From positions 1 to 64,000 of the forward strand of contig JACIXY010000009.1 in NCBI GenBank assembly GCA_014360195.1: a stretch of DNA of 64,000 nucleotides, in the 5' to 3' direction. The stretch's first letter is position 1, and every line of letters begins with the position of its first letter. This DNA comes from Bacillota bacterium. GTDB lineage: Bacteria; Bacillota; SHA-98; UBA4971. Under the pieces are notes generated by a model that saw only the letters and a list, made by a program, of their open reading frames with translations, ran no database searches and had not been told where the DNA came from. Of this stretch, positions 7,883-16,708 are shown piece after piece. Made by a program: the position numbers and the translations under genes.

Positions 7883-10055
7883 CGTCGTTCCCTCCTTCAA
7901 AGCCTGACCCGGAAACATGGCTGCGGCCCATGGCCTTCTCAAGCACCCTCGCGACGTCCAGGATCAGGGCAACCCGCCCATCGCCGAGAATGGCGCCTCC
8001 CAGCACACCTCTGGCGCATCTCGCGAGCCTGCCCAGGCTCTTGATGACTATCTCCTGCTCGCCGAGCAGAGAATCAACGATGATACCCACCCGCATGTCC
8101 TCGTATTTCGCCACCACGACGAATGCCCGCCCGGCGGGCCGCTCGGGGGATCGGCCAGGACACTCCGTCGGGGTCCCATCCCCGGGCTCCGCCGCCACCG
8201 CCCCGTTACCTCTCCCTGCAAAGTTCCGCAAGTCAAATACTGGGAGCACTTTGCCCCTCAGGACTATCGCGTGCCCTTGCCCAACAGGCTTGACCTCTGA
8301 AAGGGGCACGCGTGTGACCTCGACCACCGACGACAGTGGCACCGCGAACTCCTGACCGCACGACTTCACAAGGAGGGCCCTGAACACCGCGAGCGTGAGC
8401 GGCACCGACAGGGCGAAAGTCGTCCCCTTGCCGACGGATGTCTTCACCCTCAGAGTTCCGCCGAGCTTCTCAACGTTCGTGCGGACGATGTCCAGGCCCA
8501 CGCCGCGCCCCGACACGTCGTTCACCTGGCTTGCAGTGGAAAAGCCCGGCTGGAAGATGAGCTCGATGGTCTCCTCGTCCGAGAGTGCCGCCGCGACCTC
8601 CGGGGAAATGATCCCCTTTCGCACGGCTGACTCGCGGACGCGCACGAGGTCAATGCCTCCACCGTCGTCCTCAACGATTATGACCACGCGATCCTCCACA
8701 TGGCGTGCAGCCAGCCGCACCCGCCCCTTCTCGGGCTTGCCGCGCCGCACGCGCTCGTCGGGCGGCTCGATGCCATGCCCGACGGCGTTGCGAAGAAGGT
8801 GGATGATCGGGTCCGCCACCTCCTCTATCAGCGCGCGGTCGAGCTCGGTGTCCTCGCCCTCAACCACGAACTCCACCAGCTTGCCCGAGCTTGCGGCGGT
8901 GTCCCGGACCATCCTGGGAAACCGCTTGAAGAGGCTCGCAAGCGGCGTCATCCTGGCCTTCATGATCTCTTCCTGAAGCTCAGTTGTGAGCCGGCCCATG
9001 TGGGCCGTGATCTGCTCGAGGTCCTCAATAGGCTCCGAGTGCCCGTCCAGCGCTGCGAGGCGCCTCTGGACCTCGGCGAGCCTGGCCTCATCTATTGCAA
9101 GCTCGGACACTATGCGGACGAGCCTGTCGAAGGCCTCGATGCCGACGCGGATGGTCTCTCCCTGCGATCGCCCCAGCAGCCTTGGGACGTCGGTTGTTGC
9201 AGACTCGCCGCAACTTCCACCCCCGCCGTTGCCGCCTGGCTCCCGCCCGCTGCTCCCGCCCGGACTGCCATCGCCATCGCCAACACTATCGCCGGGGGTG
9301 CCCGGAAGGGCCGCTGCATCGGGCCGAGACACGTCGGCATCACCGGCAGCCAGAGCTTCGTCCGTGCCGCGACCTTCGGGCTGGAACCGGCGCACCTCCA
9401 CGCGCTCCACATCGCTGACCTCGCCGACCTTCCGCTCCACCTCTGTCTCGTCGACATGCGAGGCAAGCACCAGTACGGCCGACAGGTCAAGGCCGGCCTT
9501 CTCAGCCTTGATCTCGTCGATGGACGGCCGCGACCCGGCAACTGTGCCAAGCTCCTGGAGAGCCTGGATCACCTGGAGCGCACGCACAGGAGGCATCACC
9601 GTGTCGTCCGCAAACTTCACGCGCACCTCGTACGCGCCCGCCCCCAGGGACGCAGCCTCGGCAAGCCTCGCCACGAGCGCCTCGACGTCGATTCCGCCCT
9701 CGCCCTCAGCACCTGGGCCGCCGGACGAGTCGAACTCCGCCGCAAGCCCCCGCAGGCCATCGACTGCCTCGAGAAGCACGTTCACGAGCTCCTGCCGAGG
9801 CGCAAGCCTGCCGTCTCGCATGGCCGCAAACACGTCCTCCATGGCGTGGGCAAGCGTAGACATCCTGGAGTACCCCACCGTGGCCGACGAGCCCTTAACG
9901 GTATGCGCGATGCGGAACATGTCCTGGAGGAGGCGCGCGTCATCGCCCTCGCCTTCGAGCCTGACGATCTCCTCTTCGAGCACTTCGAGCTGGTCGAGGG
10001 TCTCATCAAGGAAAAGCCTGATGTCCTCGGGACTCAGAGTGTATCCTTCCGCCAC
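7854..10055 (-). CDS. cheA: chemotaxis histidine kinase CheA
   Basis: A 733-residue soluble kinase controlled by receptors. The Hpt domain covers 1-110 with phosphorylatable H51 in FRIAHTVKGSS. A P2-like response regulator-binding region follows at about 140-230. A long Gly/Pro-rich linker covers about 235-300. After the dimerisation helices (about 300-370), the HATPase domain shows NAVGHGIEPPDER and DDGGGID, and a C-terminal CheW-like domain completes the protein. A Pro/Gly-rich insertion interrupts that last domain near FAGRGNGAVAAEPGDGTP. flgL ends 14 bases upstream, so flagellar and chemotaxis genes appear to be one operon. Confidence 0.97.
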   Translation of the reverse strand: MAEGYTLSPEDIRLFLDETLDQLEVLEEEIVRLEGEGDDARLLQDMFRIAHTVKGSSATVGYSRMSTLAHAMEDVFAAMRDGRLAPRQELVNVLLEAVDGLRGLAAEFDSSGGPGAEGEGGIDVEALVARLAEAASLGAGAYEVRVKFADDTVMPPVRALQVIQALQELGTVAGSRPSIDEIKAEKAGLDLSAVLVLASHVDETEVERKVGEVSDVERVEVRRFQPEGRGTDEALAAGDADVSRPDAAALPGTPGDSVGDGDGSPGGSSGREPGGNGGGGSCGESATTDVPRLLGRSQGETIRVGIEAFDRLVRIVSELAIDEARLAEVQRRLAALDGHSEPIEDLEQITAHMGRLTTELQEEIMKARMTPLASLFKRFPRMVRDTAASSGKLVEFVVEGEDTELDRALIEEVADPIIHLLRNAVGHGIEPPDERVRRGKPEKGRVRLAARHVEDRVVIIVEDDGGGIDLVRVRESAVRKGIISPEVAAALSDEETIELIFQPGFSTASQVNDVSGRGVGLDIVRTNVEKLGGTLRVKTSVGKGTTFALSVPLTLAVFRALLVKSCGQEFAVPLSSVVEVTRVPLSEVKPVGQGHAIVLRGKVLPVFDLRNFAGRGNGAVAAEPGDGTPTECPGRSPERPAGRAFVVVAKYEDMRVGIIVDSLLGEQEIVIKSLGRLARCARGVLGGAILGDGRVALILDVARVLEKAMGRSHVSGSGFEGGNDDRSDYQLQC

Positions 10056-10069
10056 TTCTTCACCGACCC

Positions 10070-11011
10070 TTACCGCAAGTAGTCCAGAAGGGATGTCTGC
10101 ATTATCCCGGCAGCCGCGCCGAGCGCGGCCCTGTACACCGTCTCCTGCAACTGCAGGTCCGTGATGGCCTTGAACACGTCAGCGTCCTCCGTGTTGGAGA
10201 GGAGCGCTTCGAGCTCGACCTCGTCCTGGGAAAGCTTCACAGATGCCCTGTCGAGCCGTCGCACCTTCGCCCCGATGCCCGTGACGAGGTTCAGGATCCT
10301 GTCCTGCGCTGCCTGGGTGGCGGCGATGTCAGATGCAATGTCGTCTTGGAACGTCGCTGACGCATCCCCAGCGAGGAGGTGGTCGCGGAGGGCCACGAGG
10401 ATCTGGAAGACGTTCCTGCCGCCCGCCTCAGCAATGCCCTGCATGAACGCCTCGCCGCCGTTCGTATTCACCTGCATCGTGGTGCCCGGCTCGACCTCGA
10501 TTTGTTTGCTGCCGTCAGCGCCTTCGTAAGTGACGGTATAGCTTGGGGTCCCGGCGTTCTTAGTCAGCACGAAAGGCCTGGTCAAGGTCTTGAGGCCGGC
10601 GAAAATGTATCTACCATCGTACTGCGTGTTCGCAAGATCCACAAGCTCAGAGATGAGCCCGTCCACGTCCTGCGCAAGCGCCCGTCGCTCGTCGTCTGAA
10701 AGAGTGCTGTTCCCCGCGCGAAGTGCGGCGTCGGCGGCGTTTTCGAAGACCTCCTGCGCCTTCATGAGAGCCCGCTCGGTTGCGCTAAGCCAGTCTTTGG
10801 CGTCGCCGATGTTGATCTTGTGTTGCGCGACACCCGCCCGAAGCGCCCGGATCGCAAGGCCTCGCGATGCAGCGATCGGGTCGTCGGACGGCTTTCGCAC
10901 GCGCTTTCCGGTGGATATATCCTCCGACAGCTTCTGCATGCGGGCAAGCTGCTGGGCGATGTCCCTGGACAGGTTGTTCAGAAGGTAGCTCGTGCTAATG
11001 CGCAACCGCAT
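10070..11011 (-). CDS. flgL: flagellar hook-associated protein 3, FlgL
   Basis: FlgL forms the junction between hook and filament on the cell surface. The ATG at 11011 follows GGAGGGGGTG and gives the typical start MRLRISTSYLLNN, so the longer open frame to 11068 is not used. The flagellin-like N-terminal domain includes ISTGKRVRKPSDDPIAASRG. The C terminus has the helix LQETVYRAALGAAAGIMQTS followed by LLDYLR. Its 313 residues fit the family. It lies between repeat copy A and cheA. Confidence 0.93.
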   Translation of the reverse strand: MRLRISTSYLLNNLSRDIAQQLARMQKLSEDISTGKRVRKPSDDPIAASRGLAIRALRAGVAQHKINIGDAKDWLSATERALMKAQEVFENAADAALRAGNSTLSDDERRALAQDVDGLISELVDLANTQYDGRYIFAGLKTLTRPFVLTKNAGTPSYTVTYEGADGSKQIEVEPGTTMQVNTNGGEAFMQGIAEAGGRNVFQILVALRDHLLAGDASATFQDDIASDIAATQAAQDRILNLVTGIGAKVRRLDRASVKLSQDEVELEALLSNTEDADVFKAITDLQLQETVYRAALGAAAGIMQTSLLDYLR

Positions 11012-11082
11012 CACCCCCTCCGGATGGTCAACTGCAGGCCCGGCGACAGCAGGCACGGCCTCATCCAAACGTAAGCGTGACT

Positions 11083-11282
11083 CTAAGTAAGGGTGCGTAG
11101 TCCTTGCCCCATTTCCAGTAGTTGCCGGGTTGCCGGTATTGCACTCGGGGACGGCGCCCCAAGCGGGGCGCGCTTCGCCAAAATCCGGCCCGTCAGGCTA
11201 GGCAGCCGGATTTTGACACCCCTCGTGCAATCACCGGCAACCCCTCCCAAAAGTCGGGATCATTTCTGCACCCCCACGCAAG
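11083..11282. repeat. nested inverted-repeat element, copy A (long form)
   Basis: A complete long copy of a family also seen at 13398, 15779, 16709 and 54062. Outer arms: CTAAGTAAGGGTGCG at the left and TGCACCCCCAC at the right. Inner arms: GGGTTGCCGGT and ACCGGCAACCC. Between the inner arms lies a roughly 90-bp module with its own pairs, AAAATCCGGCC with GCCGGATTTT and GGCGCCCC with GGGGCGC. It fills most of the gap between flgK and flgL. In RNA it would fold as a long branched hairpin. Confidence 0.85.
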
Positions 11283-11379
11283 CCACGACACGACCCCAAC
11301 TACAATGAACACGATATGAATCGCAGCCCAAACCCGGGACGCGTACGCGAACGCGGGGGCGGACGGAACGCGCAGGCCC

Positions 11380-12843
11380 CTACCGGCCGACGAGGCCCGT
11401 CCCGTTGATGAGGGTGTCCAGCATCTCATCTATGGCGGTGGTGAGTCTTGCAGCGGCCTCGTACGCGCGCTGGTAACGCATGAGGTTCACCATTTCCTCG
11501 TCGATGGCGACCCCTGAGATGCTGTCCTTGTTGTTCGTGTACTGGTGCAGCGTGGCCTCATGCACCTGCACCATGTGCGCCGCCTGCCGGGCGTTCGTCC
11601 CAATGTCCGCGATTACCTGCTGGTAGAACCCGCCGAAACTGACCTTGCCGCCGCCCATCGTGAGGGTGTCCTCGAGACCTGCAATGGCAAGCGCTACCGA
11701 GCCGTCTCCGGCGACCCCAGGCGTGGCGGCCGCGGCCACCTTCGCGACATCGCCGCCGGCGTCTGGGTCGAGGGCCGGGTTCACGCTGAGCACGCGGCTT
11801 CCCGGGTCATAGATGTAAAAATCTCGCTGCGGCGGAGAGTCTGCCGGGTCATCGAGCCCGTAACCTTGCCTGTGCTGCTCGTTGATCCTCTCGGCAAGGG
11901 TAGTTGTAAGATCCTCAACGTCCTCATAGTAAGTCGGCAGGTCGTCGTTCCTCACCTCGAGCAGGCCGCCGACCTCGCCGCCGCTGATATCCGCTGAATT
12001 TCCATCATTCGCCCAAACCACGCGGGATTCCTGCTCGTCCACCCCGAGATCAAGCAATTCTCCAGGTAAAGTCCCCGACTCAAACCGCAGTTCGTTCACG
12101 CTGTCCCCGCGAACCAGCTCGCGGGAGCCGATCTGGATGACGACCGACCCGTCCCTGGTCTCGAAGGCGCTAATGTTTATCAGCCTCGACAGGCGCGCGA
12201 TGGCGACGTCCCGCTTGTCCTTGAGGTCTGCCGGGTCATTGCCGATTGCGGCGATCCTCACGATCTCCTTGTTCTGGGCTGCGATCTCCCTGGCGAGGGA
12301 GTTGATTTCGTCGACCCTGGTCGCTATGCCGTCGTCGAGGTCGCGCGCAAGCTCGCGCAGGCCCCGCAGCACCTGGTTAAAGTAAGACGCTAGGGTCTTC
12401 GCCTCCTCCACGAGGGCCGTGCGCACGGCGATGCTCTCCGGACGCTTGGCCAGCTCGTCCCACGCGGCGAAGAACTTGCTCAGGGCATCAGCCAGGCCCG
12501 CATCGGACGGCTCCCCGAAAACCGCCTCCACCTGCGAAAGGGCGTCATTTCTGCCCTCCCAGAGGCCCAGGGTCACGCCGGCCTGGCGGATACGGCTTTC
12601 GACAAACCCGTCGAAGACGCGCTTTATCCTGACTATCTCGACGCCCGTGCCCACGGTGCCGGGGCGCTTGAACCCCGCGCCAGTCTCTACGACATAGCCC
12701 GGCGTCGCCGCGAGGATGGGCTCCTGGCGCACGTACCCGGGCGTGCCGGCGTTCGCGATGTTGTGCCCGATCACCTCGAGCGCCCTCTGATGCGCCACGA
12801 GGGCGCGCCTTGCGGTCTCAAGAGCGAGAAAAGTGGAGCGCAT
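11380..12843 (-). CDS. flgK: flagellar hook-associated protein 1, FlgK
   Basis: FlgK is the first hook-filament junction protein. The N terminus contains the rod/hook/HAP signature around residues 8-35, VAHQRALEVIGHNIANAGTP. A FlgK-type helical region follows at about 85-210. The C terminus carries the family's closing motif VNLMRYQRAYEAAARLTTAI at about 452-471. Its 487 residues are typical. The ATG at 12843 overlaps the end of flgN by 26 bases, so the export chaperone and its client are translationally linked. Confidence 0.95.
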   Translation of the reverse strand: MRSTFLALETARRALVAHQRALEVIGHNIANAGTPGYVRQEPILAATPGYVVETGAGFKRPGTVGTGVEIVRIKRVFDGFVESRIRQAGVTLGLWEGRNDALSQVEAVFGEPSDAGLADALSKFFAAWDELAKRPESIAVRTALVEEAKTLASYFNQVLRGLRELARDLDDGIATRVDEINSLAREIAAQNKEIVRIAAIGNDPADLKDKRDVAIARLSRLINISAFETRDGSVVIQIGSRELVRGDSVNELRFESGTLPGELLDLGVDEQESRVVWANDGNSADISGGEVGGLLEVRNDDLPTYYEDVEDLTTTLAERINEQHRQGYGLDDPADSPPQRDFYIYDPGSRVLSVNPALDPDAGGDVAKVAAAATPGVAGDGSVALAIAGLEDTLTMGGGKVSFGGFYQQVIADIGTNARQAAHMVQVHEATLHQYTNNKDSISGVAIDEEMVNLMRYQRAYEAAARLTTAIDEMLDTLINGTGLVGR

Positions 12844-13342
12844 GCGGCTTTCCCGCCTTTCTTCCCGGGGCTATGGTGTTGATCGAGTATGTGTTCCGGC
12901 CTTCGCGGCCCGCGTACAGCCGGGTCGCGAAGTCGATGTAGTCGAGGATGTTGTTTATGAGCACGATGTTTCCGCTGTTGATCACGGCGTGCTCCTCAAG
13001 GATAGGGGCAAGCTGCTGGAGGATGCTCCTGTATCTCTCCAGGCACTCCTCCCCCGCCGAAGACATAACCTCCTCGCACGTGGCGCCGTCCCGCCCCGGA
13101 CCCGGGCCTCGGCCCAGGCTGCGCGCGACCTCGCTGAGGAGGGCGAGCCTCGCGTTCATCGCCGCGCGTATCTTTGCAACCACGGCCTCCACGTCGCGCA
13201 GCGTGGCCGTGAGGGCGTCGGTATCAAAAGAAACGAGAAGCCCTTGCTCCCGGCGCGAAAGGTCGAGGAGATCCCTGTGAAGGGCGACCTCTTCCTCGAG
13301 GAGATCGAGGATCTCGTTACACCGTCGAGCGATATCCTGCAT
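12818..13342 (-). CDS. flgN: flagellar export chaperone FlgN
   Basis: A 174-residue helical protein with a FlgN-type N-terminal pattern: ILDLLEEEVALHRDLLDLSR, then LVSFDTDALTATLRDVE. FlgN binds FlgK and FlgL in the cytoplasm before export. The C-terminal NILDYIDFATRLYAGR segment is family-like, followed by a basic tail. An 8-residue Gly/Pro/Arg stretch (GRGPGPGR) breaks the helices at about 96-103. The position directly upstream of flgK supports the call. Sequence conservation in this family is low. Confidence 0.85.
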   Translation of the reverse strand: MQDIARRCNEILDLLEEEVALHRDLLDLSRREQGLLVSFDTDALTATLRDVEAVVAKIRAAMNARLALLSEVARSLGRGPGPGRDGATCEEVMSSAGEECLERYRSILQQLAPILEEHAVINSGNIVLINNILDYIDFATRLYAGREGRNTYSINTIAPGRKAGKPHALHFSRS

Positions 13343-13397
13343 CTCTGTTCACTCACCCCGCGCCGCCGCGCGGCACAAGCGCAGGCCCGAGCGGCGC

Positions 13398-13523
13398 CTA
13401 AGTGAGGGTGCGTTAGTTCTTGCCCTTTTCCAGTACTTGCCGGGTTGCTGGTGTTGCACTCTCTCTTTGAGTCACCGGCAACCCCTCCCAAGACTCGGGA
13501 GCATTTCTGCACCCCCACTTAAG
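13398..13523. repeat. nested inverted-repeat element, copy B (short form)
   Basis: Outer arms CTAAGTGAGGGTGCG and TGCACCCCCACTTAAG, inner arms GGGTTGCTGGTG and CACCGGCAACCC. The inner arms are separated by only about 20 bp, so the roughly 90-bp module of the long form is missing. It occupies the gap between flgN and flgM almost exactly. Confidence 0.85.
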
Positions 13524-13536
13524 GCCGGCAGGGCGC

Positions 13537-13833
13537 TCAGGATGGCTTCAGCAGCTTGCGGGCGACCATGTCGCCGCTCACCCTGTAGGTACCGGCCTCG
13601 AGGTCCCTGCGAATGGCCTCCGCCCTCGCCTTTCGCGCTGCGGCAATCTCATCGAGTCTCTGGTGCGCGCGTTGTAGCTCGCGCGCGCGGTCGGAGACGA
13701 TGACCTCATCCGCGTCCGCCTCCGCCTTTTCCCGTTTCTCCTGGGCCTCCCGGGCCTCCCTGGACCTGCTCGCCTCGGCTTGCTCTGCATACCTGCTGAG
13801 GATCCTTCGCAGCCCCTCGTTTTCGACCTTCAC
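13537..13833 (-). CDS. flgM: negative regulator of flagellin synthesis FlgM (anti-sigma-28)
   Basis: A 98-residue protein whose C-terminal third matches FlgM: DEIAAARKARAEAIRRDLEA followed by GTYRVSGDMVARKLL. FlgM binds the flagellar sigma factor until the hook is complete and is then exported. The GTG at 13833 follows AGAGAGG. An in-frame start at 13884 would add 17 basic residues. A highly charged, Arg/Glu/Ala-rich middle (about 15-45) is longer than usual. Its neighbours are flgN downstream and the flgJ-like gene upstream. Confidence 0.88.
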   Translation of the reverse strand: MKVENEGLRRILSRYAEQAEASRSREAREAQEKREKAEADADEVIVSDRARELQRAHQRLDEIAAARKARAEAIRRDLEAGTYRVSGDMVARKLLKPS

Positions 13834-13899
13834 GGCACGCACCTCTCTCCGATGCCGACTCGTTCTCGGTGATCTTATCGGCAAGTTAAGGCGAGGTGT

Positions 13900-14433
13900 T
13901 TAGTCCTCCGGAAGCCCATTCGCGCCGGTGGGATTGCCCAGACGATGGCCTCCCAGTCGCGAAGGCGGCACCGCCTGCCGCGACAACTGTCTTACGAGGA
14001 TCTCGGCAAGGCCGATGCCTCCGCGCCCCGCCATCTTCTTCGCGATCTCCTGGTCGAACATGCTCTGGAACACATCCTCGCCGCGCCCGCCGCCGAAGAG
14101 GTCGTCCTTCGGGACGGTCCTGCGCATTTCCTTGAGGAGTTGCTCCAGGAACACCGACTCCAACTCCTCGCAGGCTTTCCTCAGCTCGGCGTCGGTGCGT
14201 GCACCGGCGCTCGCGGTCGCCCTTGCCCTTGCCCCTGCCCCTGCCCTTGCCCTTGCCCTTGCCCTTGCCCTTGCCCTTGCCGCACCGGTGCTGCCATCCA
14301 GACTCTTAGTCCCGGTGGCAGGCAGGCGCGGCGTCTGGGCACGGTGCAAGGCCGTGGCTTGCGCGCAAGTTCCGGCATTGCCGACCCGCATATCGCCCAC
14401 TGGTCCGTTCCCCCTTGAGAGACACATGTTCAT
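13900..14433 (-). CDS. flgJ: rod-binding protein, FlgJ N-terminal-type
   Basis: A 177-residue protein. The rod-binding domain is clear at about residues 85-150: ELRKACEELESVFLEQLLKE, MRRTVPKDDLFGGGRGEDVF, QSMFDQEIAKKMAGRGGIGL. It helps the rod cross the peptidoglycan and here has no muramidase domain. About 20 residues of Ala-Arg/Ala-Gly repeats precede it, encoded by a six-base tandem repeat (GGGCAA/GGGGCA) at 14220-14281. The ATG at 14433 is chosen because the open frame upstream overlaps flgI. The ribosome binding site is weak. Confidence 0.88.
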   Translation of the reverse strand: MNMCLSRGNGPVGDMRVGNAGTCAQATALHRAQTPRLPATGTKSLDGSTGAARARARARARARAGAGARARATASAGARTDAELRKACEELESVFLEQLLKEMRRTVPKDDLFGGGRGEDVFQSMFDQEIAKKMAGRGGIGLAEILVRQLSRQAVPPSRLGGHRLGNPTGANGLPED

Positions 14434-14540
14434 CTGTCGTAAGAGGCGCAGCCCGTCCGGGTGGCAACCCGGACCGCGGCAGCGGCGATGACCGACAACG
14501 TTCGCTGATCTGAGGGCGGCGCGCACTTGTAACGCTTCAC

Positions 14541-15797
14541 TCAGAGCACCTCGATCTCCGCGAGGAGCGCCCCGCACGCCTTGAGCGCCTGCAGGATGGC
14601 GATGATATCCCGGGGCGTCGCCCCGACGGCGTTGAGCGCTGCCACAAGGGCGTCCACCGTGTCCACCGAGGAGACGTCGAACACTGTGCCCGTCCCTGTG
14701 CCCGTCGTGCCCGTCCCAGTCCCTGTCCCAGCGGTCGCGGCAACCTGACCGCCGCCCGGCAGGGCAGGGCCGCCTGCAGCAGGGTTCGAGCCCGCAGCCC
14801 CGACTTGCGCTTGAGCTGTGGCCTGCCCATCGCCTCCTCCAGGAGCAACAGGAGTCGGACTCTCCGCCCTTGCAGAAATCTGCACCCGCAGGTTGCCGTG
14901 GGACACCACGGCCGGAAGCACCCTGACGTTGCCACCGATGACGACGGTGCCAGTGCGCTCGTTGAACACGACACGGGCCGGGGCATCTGCCTTCACAGGG
15001 ATCTCCCCGATAAGCGCCACAAGCCCCACCAGGTTGTCGGCGTACTCCGGTGGCACCTGCACCTCCACGGCGCCTGCGTCGGCAGCCTTTGCCACGCCCT
15101 CGCCCAGGCGTGCGCAGATCGCTTTCGCCACACGGTCAGCTGTGACGAAGTCCGGCTCGGACAAGGCCAGGGTGATCGTGCCACTCGCCGCACCGGCGAT
15201 GGCCGCGACAAGCTCCCGCTCAACTGTGGCCCCCTGCGGGATACTGGCCACCGTCGGATGCACTTTCTGGCGAGCGCCTCCAGCGGCCCCGCCACCAAGC
15301 GAGATAACCCCTTGCGCTGCTGCGTACATCTTCTCGTCGGGCCCGAGGAGCGGCGTGAGAAGGAGCGTCCCCCCTTCGAGGCTCCGCGCATCGCCGAGCG
15401 ACGACACCACCACGTCGAGCCGGTCCCCCACGCGGGCGAACGCCGGCAACTTCGCCGTCACCATGACGGCAGCCACGTTCTTCACACGCATCTGGTCCGG
15501 CGTAATCTTGATGCCGAACCGCATCAGCATGTTCGCTACCGACTGGACGGTAAACATCGCGCCGCCGGAGTCCCCGGTGCCTTTCAGCCCGACGACCAGG
15601 CCGTAGCCGATGAGGTCGTTGTCCCTCACGCCCTCTACCCGTGTGATGTCCTTGATCCTTGATTCGGCACCGGCTACCGGCACAAGCCCGGCGAACGCGG
15701 CTGCAAGCGCCACAAACGCCACGAGAAGCGCAGGCGCGAAGCCGTAGCGGCGCCGCCGCGGACTCGTGGAGCACTCACCTGAGTGGGGGTTCACCAA
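14541..15797 (-). CDS. flgI: flagellar P-ring protein FlgI
   Basis: FlgI forms the ring around the rod in the peptidoglycan layer of outer-membrane bacteria. After the Arg-rich n-region a hydrophobic stretch (APALLVAFVALAAAFAGLVP) ends in VAGAES, a likely signal peptidase site. The mature start is IKDITRVEGVRDNDLIGYGL, typical of the family, and later family segments include NVAAVMVTAKLPAFARVGD. A Gly-Thr-Gly-Thr insertion lies near the C terminus before VDALVAALNAVGATPRDIIA. The GTG at 15797 has GGAGG five bases upstream. Both start and binding site fall inside repeat copy C. Confidence 0.93.
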   Translation of the reverse strand: MVNPHSGECSTSPRRRRYGFAPALLVAFVALAAAFAGLVPVAGAESRIKDITRVEGVRDNDLIGYGLVVGLKGTGDSGGAMFTVQSVANMLMRFGIKITPDQMRVKNVAAVMVTAKLPAFARVGDRLDVVVSSLGDARSLEGGTLLLTPLLGPDEKMYAAAQGVISLGGGAAGGARQKVHPTVASIPQGATVERELVAAIAGAASGTITLALSEPDFVTADRVAKAICARLGEGVAKAADAGAVEVQVPPEYADNLVGLVALIGEIPVKADAPARVVFNERTGTVVIGGNVRVLPAVVSHGNLRVQISARAESPTPVAPGGGDGQATAQAQVGAAGSNPAAGGPALPGGGQVAATAGTGTGTGTTGTGTGTVFDVSSVDTVDALVAALNAVGATPRDIIAILQALKACGALLAEIEVL

Positions 15798-15903
15798 TCC
15801 CTCCCTCTTTTCCAGCAGATGCCGGGTTGCCGGTGTTTCACCTTCTCTTGAGTCACCGGCAACCCCTCCCAAAGTCGAGAGCACTTCTGCACTCTCACTA
15901 AGT
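15779..15903. repeat. nested inverted-repeat element, copy C (short form)
   Basis: Inner arms GGGTTGCCGGTG and CACCGGCAACCC are intact. The outer arms are diverged (CTGAGTGGGGGTTCA at left, TGCACTCTCACTAAG at right). The minus-strand copy contributes the ribosome binding site and start codon of flgI. The continuous open frame through it to 15920 explains an apparent N-terminal extension of flgI. Confidence 0.82.
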
Positions 15904-15944
15904 CTCATAGCAGGCTCCACCTCCTGCTCGCCGCAAGGCCTCTT

Positions 15945-16616
15945 TCAGAACAGAAAATCGAGTATCCCGGCGAAAAACCGCCCGAGAAAGGACAGCAGGC
16001 CCTTTCTCTGCTCAACATTGAGCGAACCCTCGTATCTTATCTCTGCGTTCGCGATGTACGTTGAGAGCACCGTGTTGTCGGCGCCGATATCCTCGGGCCT
16101 CACGATCCCAGTGATGACGATGTTCTGCCTCTCCCGGTTTATCACTAGCGCCTGGGTGCCTTCGATCCTGAGGTTGCCGTCGGGCAGCACCTCTGTGATC
16201 CTCGCGGTCATCCTGGCGACCAGGTTCCCCGACCGAGACGTGGCGTTCTGCCCGCTGGATTTGGTATTCGCGGAAAAGCCCGTCTCAGGCAGGAACGAGA
16301 ACATGCCCACACCCTCGGCGACCGTGATCCCGGCCCCCTTGCCGGTGGACGTCTGCGCCTTGTTGCTCGCGTATGACCGCTCAGAGATGAGCACAGTTAT
16401 GAGGTCGCCCACCTGCCTCGCCCTGTGGTCGGCAAAGAGCGAGCGCGTATGGTCGCTCCATAGCGAAAACAAGGGATCGGCGGCGCTCGCCCCTCCATCG
16501 CCCGGGACGCCCACGACGCCCGCAACGCACCACACCACAAGGAGCAGGACAGCAACGCACCGCGGTCGCACCCGCATAGCGCGGCGTTTCGCGTAGAATG
16601 CACATGTAATGGACAC
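15945..16616 (-). CDS. flgH: flagellar L-ring protein FlgH
   Basis: FlgH builds the bushing in the outer membrane, so its presence argues for a diderm envelope. The family core is clear: SLFADHRARQVGDLITVLIS, then LVARMTARITEVLPDGNLRI, EGTQALVINRERQNIVITGI, VRPEDIGADNTVLSTYIANA. The N terminus is basic, then CVAVLLLVVWCVAGVVGV, then a likely ASA-A cleavage site. The usual lipoprotein box is not seen: Trp precedes the only Cys in the core. The GTG at 16616 follows GGGGTGA at proper spacing. Other starts at 16634 and 16577 are possible. Confidence 0.93.
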   Translation of the reverse strand: MSITCAFYAKRRAMRVRPRCVAVLLLVVWCVAGVVGVPGDGGASAADPLFSLWSDHTRSLFADHRARQVGDLITVLISERSYASNKAQTSTGKGAGITVAEGVGMFSFLPETGFSANTKSSGQNATSRSGNLVARMTARITEVLPDGNLRIEGTQALVINRERQNIVITGIVRPEDIGADNTVLSTYIANAEIRYEGSLNVEQRKGLLSFLGRFFAGILDFLF

Positions 16617-16708
16617 AGCGGCATCACCCCGCAAGAGGATCCTTGAACATGGGCATGACTACTAAGTAGATCGCCATAAGTAATCGCCGGTTCCAGAGAG
16701 CGCACGCG

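Noticed and set aside
8700-10164. Two plus-strand frames of 390-460 codons opposite cheA
   Set aside because: They are shadows of a convincing cheA gene, with no domains and no suitable ribosome binding sites.
14220-14281. CRISPR or regulatory repeat
   Set aside because: It is a six-base tandem repeat within the flgJ-like reading frame, encoding Ala-Arg/Ala-Gly.
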